This document shows, in pieces, positions 49,887 to 60,471 of a stretch of 64,000 nucleotides of DNA. How positions within the stretch are numbered: the stretch's first letter is position 1; the number at the start of each line of letters is the position of its first letter. A model generated the notes under the pieces. That model had not been told where the DNA came from, ran no database searches, and saw nothing but the letters and a program-made list of their open reading frames with translations. The stretch is from Parasponia andersonii. Lineage: Eukaryota; Streptophyta; Magnoliopsida; Rosales; Cannabaceae. Position numbers and translations under genes: made by a program. The DNA lies in NCBI GenBank assembly GCA_002914805.1, contig JXTB01000208.1:550277-614276 (forward strand), written 5' to 3'.

Positions 49887-52800
49887 TGTAAGTCCAAGGT
49901 TAGTTAACCCAAGAGGGGAGTGAATTCGGTTTTAAAACTTTTGCAAACTTTTCTTGAAAGACAAGTAGATTTAGCAAGTAAGAGCTATAACATGTAAAAG
50001 TAGACAAATTGCATGCATAAATTCGAGATAAATAAATTTAAGGAGATAGGGATAAAAAAAAATGTAAACACTATTTTTACGAGGTTCAACAAATATGATG
50101 TTTTGTCTACATCCTGACTCTTGGCAACCCGCTTTGAGCTATTCACTATCGGATTAAGAGAATGGTCTTGACCATTCCTTTTATACAAAGAGTGCTTTTA
50201 CCATAGGTACACTCACGCCTTTACAATAGCCTTGAATCTGACTCTATCATACCTAGCACAAATTGTTTAGACTCCAGTGTCAATCTCACCTAAACTGAGT
50301 TGTTTATAACTATGGTATCAACCTCACCTCACAAATATAATTTTTGATGTTTATTTGTTGAGTCCTCTAATAAAAAGGATTGATACAAGGTAAGCCTAGA
50401 GAGAATAAGTGAAAACACAAAGTATGATCTGGTTTGGCTGAGTTGACTTTTGTAAAAAAGTGAATTTGAAAGTTTGATTCACAAAATATGATTTGAACAA
50501 TTTGAAAGTATGTATAAAGCAATGTAAGAATGTTCAAAAGTTGTTTCAAGTGTTAAAAAGGCTTATATTTAAAGACTAGAATGAAAATTAGCTATTTTAG
50601 ACCATTTGGCAGATAATCTGTCATTTTCAGCAGATCGAAAGTTAACTTTCACTAGACTGAAAATACTAGCTGTTGAAAGTGCGGTTATAATGGTTGGATT
50701 TTTAAAGTCATTAAAAATGGAAAATAGAGGAATCGATAGACCGATTTTCATTACTGATTTGCCAATTCTATCTGAAAGTGTATTTTCAATTTTATGTTAA
50801 GGCTTTTTCAATCGTTTTCAAAAAGTAACTTTATAGATTGGTATAATAAGTAATATAGGAACTATATAAATTCATAAATCCATTCAAAAGCTTGTGTAAA
50901 ATAAATTTTATATTTTAATTGAAAATAAATAGATTTGACAATTTAGCTTTGAAAAATTCTAATTATATGAAAAATTTGACCCATTAAGATCATATAATGT
51001 GCAGACAAATATTCAAGTACAAGAACTAAGTGTAAAATCTTTGTTGATCTAAGCCTTGTATTCTTAATTTTTGCCTTCAAGCTCTTTTTCATAATCCATC
51101 ATAAATGTCTTGTGATCTTTTTAATTTAACTTGCTACACACTCAAGTAGATTATTAGTTTTTAATCATATATTTGTTAACTTCAAAATATGATAGTAGAA
51201 TTGATGATACAAAGCATGATTCAATAATCTCCCCATTTTTTGATGATAACAAATATTTGATTTAAAAGAAAGTAGGGAATGAAAAATAAGTAGAGATAAG
51301 TGTCTTTATCGACTTGTAAAGCTCCACCTCAAAATATTCCTGATTTTAAAGAGTAAAAACTCCCCCTTAAACTTGTAAAAAGTGTATATTTTGAATATGT
51401 TGCTTATGAAAATTAATTGAAATAATATATCTTATACTACCTGTTAATTAAAAATTGAAATATTTATGGATACTAATTAAAAAGTTCATGGATACCAATT
51501 GAGAAAAGATTTAAATCATATATATTCTCCTCCTTTTGATATCATCAAAATGATTCACAAGAGAGAATAGTAAAGCAAACATAATATCTATTTTAAAGTA
51601 GATAAGGAATTCATACAAGCAACCATAGAAAAGAAGCAAAGAGTTGATACAAAGAAAAATAACCAACAATCCACTAAATAAAAAAAATAAAAGAAGACAA
51701 CTAAGGAGGAGGAAAATGCCTGAAATAAGACTATATCATCCTCATCATCTCGTCCTGCTAATCTTGAATGATCTGGAATTGACTTTCGAACATCTGATGG
51801 ACTGAGTTGACATCAATTGAGAGAATATAGTAATGCTCAAGCTCGGTATTGTGAAGATGCTATATGTTAAGCTGGATGGTGTTGAGGCATTAAGAAAGAC
51901 TGTTGAAGGCCTCAACAAAAACAAAGGATTGAGTAGGAGCGCTTCTTGTAGAGTAGAAGCCTCCTCAACATGAGTCTCCTTAGCGCCTTCAGTAGCTCTA
52001 CTACCTTCTGCTTCTTGTTGAGCACCTACCTCTTGCTCATGTGCCTGTCTGGTCTTAACTACCCATGTGTTATTGATAAAAGTGAAGCTCATAAGACTAC
52101 AAGTCTTATTGTTGATCTCCACATCTATAGACCAAAGTTTGCATTCAACCTCATCAATGGTCAGAATGTTGAAGTGTTGGAAGATGTGAGTGAGAAGGAA
52201 ACCATAAGGAAGAGAACATCTCATATTCTCTATAGCATTGTTCATCTCATAAGAATAAAGAATGATAAATCTATCATTTTTCTAACAAGAATGGAATCAG
52301 CGAAATAGATATTATCAAAAGTGTGTGCATCCCTATGACCAACTCTAGGGATTATGTTCTGAGACATGAATTGAAAGATAATCCTAGCCTCTAGAGTAAG
52401 ATCAGTGACACGAGACTTAGGTGGAAAACTATCAGGAGAACAGACACAGAGCAAGGATTGTTGAGGATCAAAATCCCCGATCATAGGCCAAGAGTTAGTA
52501 ATGGGAAACTTGTAATCACCTATAAGAAGATGTAGGATATAAATAAGGAGTTTTTTTATGATAGAAAAATTAATTTCCTTAATGGAACTAAAGATAGCAT
52601 ATTGACCCCTAGAAATATTGGCACAAGTATAAAAATCTCTAACCAACCTAGGATACCCTGTCTCCTTAATGGAGTAGAATTCAATCCATCCCATATTTTC
52701 AATATAATCAGAAAGGAATTGGTAGACCGATTCTCACTACTAGTCTGTTGATTCTACCCGAGAGTGTATTTTTAATTTTATTTCAAGGCTTTTACAATCG

Positions 52801-53228
52801 TTTCCAAAAAATGACTTTATAAATTGATTTAATAAGTAATATAGGAACTATAGAAATTTATAAATCAATTTAAAAGCTTGTGTAAAATAAATTTTATATT
52901 TTAATTGGAAATAAATAGACTTGATAGTTTAGCTTTGAAAAATTCCAATTATATGAAAAATTTGAGTCGTTAAGATCATATAATGTACAGACAAATATTC
53001 AAGTACGAGAACTTTCACGTACAAGAACTAAGTGTAAAACCTTTATCGATTTAAGTCCTGCATTCTTGATTTTTATCTTCAAGCTCTTTCCTATAATCTA
53101 TCTTGAATGTCTTGTGATCTTTTAAATTTAACTTACTACACACTCAAATAGATTATTAGTTCTGAATCATATGTTTGTTAACTTCAAAATATGAGAGTAG
53201 AATTGATGATACAAAGCATGACTCAACA
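49887..53228 (-). mobile_element. truncated LTR retrotransposon (copia-like), minus strand
   Basis: A 1,340-bp LTR (49887-51226, TGTAAG...CAATA) and a partial second copy (about 52712-53228, ending TCAACA) are direct repeats that match closely over about 515 bp. Read on the minus strand the order is: partial 5' LTR, broken gag-like gene, non-coding, polypurine tract (AAAAATGGGGAGAT, complement of about 51227-51241), 3' LTR. No reverse transcriptase, integrase or protease was recognised, so it is non-autonomous. The 5' LTR has lost about 820 bp of its distal part. Confidence 0.78.
51745..52694 (-). pseudogene. decayed gag-like / plant transposon protein-domain gene of the LTR element
   Basis: Two overlapping minus-strand frames (52242-52694, then 51745-52245) read as one protein broken by a single-base frameshift near 52243. 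The first contains VRDFYTCANI, LTLEARIIFQFMSQNIIPRVGHR and a membrane-like ending. The second contains SLPYGFLLTHIFQHFNI and an SIDVEINNKTCSLMSF stretch, then an Ala/Glu/Gln-rich tail. This order resembles the 'putative plant transposon protein' domain found in gag-like genes of large LTR elements. It is assigned by pattern only and is not functional. Confidence 0.55.
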
Positions 53229-54229
53229 AAAAATATGTTAAATTTATGACCGTTGGTATTTCAGTATTGTTGCTCCTGTGATTCCCAGTTGGTAAGTACA
53301 CACTCGGTACATACACCAGGGCTCATAAGAAATATACAAGATTGTATGATAACATATATGATAAAAGATTTCTTTATAAAATGTAAGTTGAAAGATAACA
53401 TAAAGAGGCAAAACTGAACTTTCATAAAATATTGCTTCTATGAAATGTTTTGTAAGTTTTAAATTGTACTTAATTCATATAGTATAAATATCCATGTTGT
53501 AGGTACCAAAAGAAAAAAAAAACATTTGTTATGAACAATGGGTTGACTAGAACTGAGGCGCTGATGAATGCGAGGTACAGATATCGAGATACCACTATTA
53601 TAAATTTTACATATATTTTCTTCTTTTTAAACGAGATAATTTACTTAAATATGTAAGTTTAAATCATATGTTTCTTTAAGTTAATAACGAGATAATATAT
53701 TTAAATATGAAATCTTAATTTTAAATTTGATTATGCCCTTAAGATTAAGTAATCAATTTTCAATATACGATATAATCAATTTTATTTAAATATCTATTTA
53801 TAAAATATCATATATTATTTTAAAGCATATTTTTAATAATTAAATATTTTAAAATAAATATTTTTTTCAGTATCAAATATTTTGACTTGAAAAAATGTAA
53901 GACTAAATGGTATTTGTCAAAAATACATAAACTCATTTAAAGAGAGCTTGGGATTTAAAAGGTCCGCTTATGACGTTCCTCCTTACTTGTAAACTCTTTT
54001 AGTTGTGCATTATTTAAATCTAATAAAAACAATTGTCATGAATTTTTATATTCCAAGTTTCTGACTTTTAAAATAAAATAAGTTAAGAACATACATAGAT
54101 GTCGGTCTCAAAAGTCAGGTTGTAACAAAATCTATCTCGGAAGCACCAATTTCATGAAGAGAATTTTTTTCTTTTAGAAGAATCTCTGGAGAAGATGAAG
54201 CACCAATATGGTTACCATTGCAATCTAAA
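53229..54229. other. AT-rich spacer
   Basis: No gene, RNA or defined repeat seen. Confidence 0.5.
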
Positions 54230-55560
54230 TTGGTTAGTAACTAGTAATTATTCAAACCTAAATTTGGTATTTTGGAACAGATTTTACTTATTGGTTACCT
54301 ATTACTTAGTCTTTGAAAAAGATTTTAGTTCCTTATTACTAGTAACAAGTAGGTAATCGATGAATTTGAGCTTGGTGTTTGGAGGAGATTTTTAGTTACT
54401 AGTAACTAGAAACTAGTAATTAATTTAGAAATCAATAATCGCGAGATTGGTTAAAAGGTAGATTGATTACTAGTGACTAATTGTTATAATTAGTAACTAA
54501 TAATGAGTAACCAATTTGAAAATGAGCCATCAATTCTTAAATTACTCCAGATTGATAACTAGAAGTTGGATTAATTATTAGTTACAAATTGGTAGTTGGT
54601 TTAGGAATGATCACTAGATTGAAAATAGAAGCTAAATTAGTAACTAGTATTGTAACAAGTAACTGGTAATCAAATATAATATTTGGAAGCTAGATTAGTT
54701 ACTAATTCCCAAATTGAGTAAACTATTTTATAATTAATAACTAGTAATCAATTTTGAAGAGTAGTAATAATTAAAGTTAGTAATTCCACTACAAGTGTTA
54801 GCAATTCATTAAGAAAAAAGAAAAAAAGAAAGGGAAAAAGAGGAAGGAGAAAAAGAGGAAGGGCTAATGTACTTTGAGGAAAAGAGATTTGACAAGGAAA
54901 AAAGTAAACAAAAAGGGGGAAATTAGGAAAAAAAAAAGAGCTAGATTCGTCACTAGTTACTAAATTAAGCAAAATGTGTTATAATTGGTAACTAATAACC
55001 GGTAATCGGTAGCCAATGTTAGCAATTCAACTATCAGTATTAGTAATTCATTAAAAAAAAGAAAAAAAAAAAGGAAATAGAGGAAGAATTAGTGTTAATT
55101 GAAGGGAAAAAATTAAAAAGGAAAAAAGAAAGCACAAGGGGAAAAATTAAGAAAAAAATTGAGCTACATTTGTTACTAGTTACTAAATTGAGTAAAACAT
55201 ATTATAACTGATAACTAGTAGCCGGTAACCAATTTCGAACACTAGTAACTAGTAATCGGTAACCAGTAGCCAATGTTTGTAATTCCATAATAAATAGTTA
55301 GTAATTCATTAAAGAAAAAGAAAAAATAAAGAGAAAAAGAGGAAGGACTAGTATTCTTTAAGGACAAAAAAATAATTAAAAAAAAAAAAGAAAAAAAGAA
55401 AGCACAAAGGAAAAAATTAGGAAAAAAAAATGAGCTAGATTGATTACTAGATACTAAATTAAGTAAAATATAATTATAACTAGTGGCTGGTAACTAATAA
55501 CCAGTTTCGAAATCTAGTAACTAGTAACCAGTAACTAATATCGAATACTGATAACTAGTA
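54230..55560. repeat. low-complexity sequence built from TAACTAGTAAC/GGTAACC-like words
   Basis: Dozens of short words such as TTACTAGT, AACTAGTAA, GGTAACC and AACCAGTAACT follow each other with few other bases. Many are self-complementary around ACTAGT. They alternate with A/G-rich tracts from 54780 onward, where the larger array begins. Confidence 0.7.
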
Positions 55561-56164
55561 ACCAATGTCAGTAATTCCACTATCAGTGTTAGTAATTCGT
55601 TAAAGAAAAGAAAAGAGAGGAAAGCCTAGTACAAATAAAAAAATTTAGGGAAAATGTATTTAATTTTTTTAAAAAACAAAACAAAGAAAGAAAGAGAACT
55701 ATTGTTCTTTGGGGAAAACTTTAGAAAAGAAAAAAAGCATTTAAAAAAGAAAAAAATAAAGCACAAAATGAAAATTTAGGGAGAAAAACATATTTAATTT
55801 TTTATTAAAAAAAAAAGAGAAAAGAAAGCTAAAATGGAGAAATAGAAAAAAAAAATAAAAACGATAAAAGGCAATGTAAGTAATTCCACTATCAGCATTA
55901 GTAATTCGTTATAGAAAAGAAAAGAAATACTAGTACAAATAAAAAAATTTAGGGAAAATGTATTTAATTGTTTTTAAAAAAAATCAAAGAAAAAAAGAGA
56001 ACTATTATTCTTTGGGGAAGACTTTAGAAAAGAAAAAAAAAAGAAAAAAATAAAGCATAAAATGAAAATTTAGGGAGAAAAATGTATTTAATTCTGTTTT
56101 CAAAAAAAAAAAAGAGAAAAGAAAGCTAAAATGGAGAAATAGAAAAAAAAAAATAAAAACAATA

Positions 56165-56250
56165 AAAAAAAGGTAATACGGAATAGAGTCATAAGGTTTT
56201 GAACCTTGATCCAGTAGGAGGAATCCAACCATTGGACTATAAGGATTTCA
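56165..56250 (-). other. tRNA-like / SINE-like head inside the array (left copy)
   Basis: On the minus strand, TAGTCCAATGGTTGG resembles box A and AAGGTTCAAAACC resembles box B, about 30 bp apart. A second copy is near 62415-62480, but most array units lack it. No intact tRNA fold was found. Confidence 0.4.
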
Positions 56251-56938
56251 TATTATTTTGCTACATTTTTTATTTAAAAATAGTTATCAAAAAAAGTTTG
56301 CAGAAATTATTAAAAAATATCACCGCATTTTGACAATGTATATTTCTAATTCTTTTATGTTGTATGCCATACGAAATTTGAATTTTTTCTAAATACCGAA
56401 TTTTTTCGATTCTTTTTGTTTTTAAAGGGAATACCCTTAAATCGCACTTAGCTATGCCCATTTACTTGACCCACAAACGAAAAAAAGGATAAAAAAAATG
56501 GAAGATAAATCGTACGTGCCTAGTCGCAAAAAAAAAGTTATCCATTAATGTAAATAAGACAAAACAAAATGTAAAAAAAAAACTACTTAAAAAAGTAAGC
56601 AAATAGCTAATATTTCAACTACTTATTCCCCTTTCTATTATTACTATATATATATAAGGGGCTTCTAGGGTATGGTATAGTAACCACTGTTAATAATTCC
56701 ACTATCAGTGTTAGTAATGCATTAAAAAAAAGAACAAAAAAAGAAAACAAAAGAAAGGAAAGACCAGTACTCTTTTGGGGAAAAAAAAAGCATTCAAAAT
56801 GAAAAACGAAAGTATAAAGAAAAAATTTAGGGGAAAATATATTTAAAATAAAAAAAAAACAAAGAAAAAAAGAGGACTATTGTTCTTTAGGGAAAAAATT
56901 AGAAAAGAAAAAAAAAAGCATTCAAAACAAAAAAAAAA

Positions 56939-56955
56939 NNNNNNNNNNNNNNNNN
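56939..56955. other. assembly gap (17 N)
   Basis: Seventeen N bases inside A-rich array sequence. The flanking tracts on both sides are near-identical (AAAGCATTCAAAA), so array copies may have been collapsed here. Confidence 0.99.
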
Positions 56956-57555
56956 AAAAAAAAAAAAAAAAGCATTCAAAATGAAAAACGAAAGCACAAA
57001 GAAAAAATTTAGGGGAAAATATATTTAAATTTTTTAAAAAGAAAACAAAGAAAAAAAGAGGACTGTTGTTTTTTGGGGAAAAAAATTAGAAAAGAAAAAA
57101 AAATCATTCAAAACAAAAAAAAAATAAAGCACAAAATGAAAATTTAGGGAAAAAAAGGTATTTAATTTTTTTTTTAAAAAAAAAAAAGAGAAAAGAAAGC
57201 TAAAATGGAGAAATAGAAAAAATAAATTAAAAATGATAAAAGAATGCTAAAATAGAATAGCGTCGTGAGGTTTATATTCCTAATTCTTTTATGTTGTATA
57301 CCGTATGAAATTTGAATTTTTTCTAAATACTGAATTTTTTCAATTCTTTTTGTTTTTAAAGGGAATACCCTTAAATCACATTTAACTATGCCCATTTACT
57401 TGACCCAGGAAGGAAAAAAAGGATTAAAACAAAAAAATAGAAGATAAATCGTACGTGCATAATCGCAAAAAAAAAGTTATCCATTAATGTAAATAAGACA
57501 AAACAAAATGTAAAAAAATAACTATTTAAAAATATAAACAAACAGTTGATATTCC

Positions 57556-60471
57556 TGTGATGCTCAAGTTTCTCACATACATAATAAGCCAATAGTAAAA
57601 ATGTTTATATTATATAATAGAGATATCATGAAACTAGCGTCAATTTTATGATAAATTGCTCATTTTGATCGTTAAATGCTTTCAATATGTATTATTATAC
57701 CAATGGTTGTCAAAGTGTTCCCATGCAGTGTAAAGACTCAGTACCCTCTGAGAGAAAGCTTGGTGTGAGAAAATAACAAAGAATACATTCATGAATAATA
57801 ATACTATATGCACATGCATTAAAAACTATGTCTATTGATAACTTGGTCAAATAGTAGTTTTTTGGTAAAATGTATTTTTCACGCTTTTTGGAGCCAAATT
57901 CACTGTGCATTTAGCATGTTAAATAGCTTTAATTTAATGTTTAGAACTCCTTTCTAGTATTTTAAAAAATGTTCATTCCAGGTAAGCACGAGGTGACAGT
58001 CACTGTACTGAACTGTGTTTAATTACACTAAGCTAGTTTAGATTTAGCTTAATCGCATAATGTCATGTTTGTGTATTCTATTAATTGGGCAATTATACTA
58101 TGTTTGCATCATCAATTAGAGTCTAATTGACTTTCTTTTTATGCTTAATGATTGGTTATGGGGATAAGTTCTACCAAATTACAATAAGATTAGCTATATA
58201 GGATTATAAGTCAAAGTATGACTAGATTTCACTTTCTAAGCTAGGTTTCACTATTTTGGTCTACACTTGAGTGTATAAGATTGACCAGCAACGTGGTGAG
58301 TATGCTAAGGATGTTTTATAGTTGGACACATGGAAAGTAAGGTGCAAAATACCCAAAATACTCCTTAGAATTTAAGATATGCCATTCTTAGCCTTTAAGT
58401 ATTGATTTTCGACTAAATCTGGTCATTTCTTTTCTCTTCCTCTTGAGCCATGACTTTAACTACTCCAACCACTTTCTATACTTCTATTAACTCCCCTTAT
58501 CCATATCTAAGAGTTTCTAAGTAGTAGAACTCAATTTGGAGCTCAAGAAAGCAAGATAGGTCCAAACTAGTCAAGGCAATTCTACTAGTTCTTCTTCCTA
58601 GGTTTTATTTTGTTATTTCAATTCTCCACTTGACACTACTTAAGTAATGTTTCTTCTAGGTCCTCTTGAGTCCTAAGATCAATTTCAAAGCCTTAGAAAT
58701 CAGTTTTGTGGAAGTAGAAAGCAAGAGCTTCAACTAAAGTTCAAACTAGTCAAGGTTAGCTTTTTGTGGAATTTAGAATTAGTAATTTATTTCTATTGCT
58801 TTAGCTCTTGAATTAAAGCTTTTATTTGATGAATTAAGGTATAAGGAAACCTTATACATGGCTGAAAATACAGAATTTAAGTGGAGGACTAAAGTTATAC
58901 TTAAAGTCCTAAAGTATGGTAGTTAAGGATTTAAGTGTTGTCATATGTGGTAGATTAAGTTCTTATATTTATAATCTGATTTTTTAAACTTGGAGTGTAT
59001 ATTTTATGGATCCTAATATTTATTATACTCATTTAGTGACTGGTTATGATGACACACAAGTATAAAAGTGATTTTAAACTTTGTTTAAAACAAAAGGAAT
59101 TCAAGTGTACTTAGGTTATTCTAAATGATCCTCTTTGAGTTGTATATGTGGGAATTGGCTTATTGATTATTATTACAGGTCTTAAACCATAATTTTAATC
59201 ATGTGGGGATATCCTAAAAATGGGGGAAGTGCTGTCCAAATATTTTTAGAACCAAATAGTACCATTTATAAGTAAATGGACTAGTTTTTATGAAAGTAGG
59301 TGACAGTTTGGTTCATTTTGTGATTAGGGTTCCTTCTTTTGTAAAAGTTGTGATTCGGTCTTGTGCTTGTTTTCTTTAAGTATTTTACATTGTATGGATA
59401 ATTTTAGTAATAAAATTGACATCAGGTCTTCCACACACCTTGTCACAGAGGATACTAACCTTTTCTACTATCTTTTCTACCAGACACAAGGTAAGTAAAG
59501 ATTTATTTTAACTGTATCACAAGAACAATAGTAGATACAAGATGTTTTCCTACATGCTTATGTATATTATTTCAATTATATGTTATTTATATTGTTGTTA
59601 TAAAGTTTACGGAAACATAAGCATGGCATAATCATTTAAGCATAATTTTCAAAGAATTGAAGTTTTCCACTCATTGGATTTAAAGTAGTACCATTGTACT
59701 GATTTTACAAGATATATTTTAAGTACATTGTCTAGTCTGTCTACGTTGGGTAAGTATGGTTTGAACATACATCCTTCCCGCATAGGTGGGCACGGCTTAC
59801 CGACTATCGGGACTAAGCATTGTACTATGAGATTTATTAGGTGTATTACGTAGACGATCTGTGTTGGGTAGGTATGGTATGCATTGGCCATGTGTTTCCT
59901 TCCCGCATAGGTGGGCATGGCCTACCGACTGCCGCGATTTTGTTGTGTACTCAAGCGCCCTATAAAGAAATGTTTTCTAAAAAAAGTGCATCAAAATAAA
60001 AAGTTATGGAAGAAAGAATACAATGGGAATTTCAATGAAGTTTATGCACGAAACATGTTCACGAGCATGCATGATCTTTACATACTGAGAATTAGCTTAT
60101 TTAGTTCCTGTGATGCAGGTGATGAGATATATGATGTATAAAGTTGCCAGTTAGCTAGCACGATTTCTTGTCACTACAATCATACAGATGTAGACGAACT
60201 TGAATTGTGGATGATGTTTTCTTTGTATTTTCATATTTTGGTGTGATGTAAATATTACTGCGGATAGCAAGATAAATGGATAATGACTTTTTGGTTATAC
60301 AGTTTGTAAAGACACTTTCAGAAAGTAATGCCACATATGTTCTTTTGTTTTAGAGTTTAAAAAGTTTAAATTGGCCCAAATTTTGAACAAAACTAAAGTC
60401 ATGGTTTATAAAAGAGTAATGCATCCTAGTTTAACTTACATAGTCGTATAGTTATGCTAGGGGGCATAACA
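57556..60471. mobile_element. solo LTR, 2,916 bp, Ty3/gypsy (Tekay/Del-like) type
   Basis: Starts TGTGATGCTCAAG and ends GGGGCATAACA. It is flanked by a perfect 5-bp duplication ATTCC (57551-57555 and 60472-60476). Removing the insert and one ATTCC restores the array wording GATATTCCAACT(G/A)CTTAT seen uninterrupted near 61223 and 61957. Length and the TGTGATG start suit chromovirus Tekay/Del LTRs (inference). It contains an internal direct repeat (about 59740-59815 and 59855-59935, both with CCTTCCCGCATAGGTGGGCA). No internal domain or second LTR is present. Orientation is not certain. Confidence 0.85.

Noticed and set aside
54748..56232. Minus-strand frames with long Phe/Leu runs resembling membrane proteins
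   Set aside because: They are translations of A/G-rich array tracts and recur with the repeat unit; composition alone explains them.
56165..56250. Functional tRNA gene
   Set aside because: Box-like words are present but no cloverleaf or anticodon stem can be formed convincingly; it fits a SINE-type relic.
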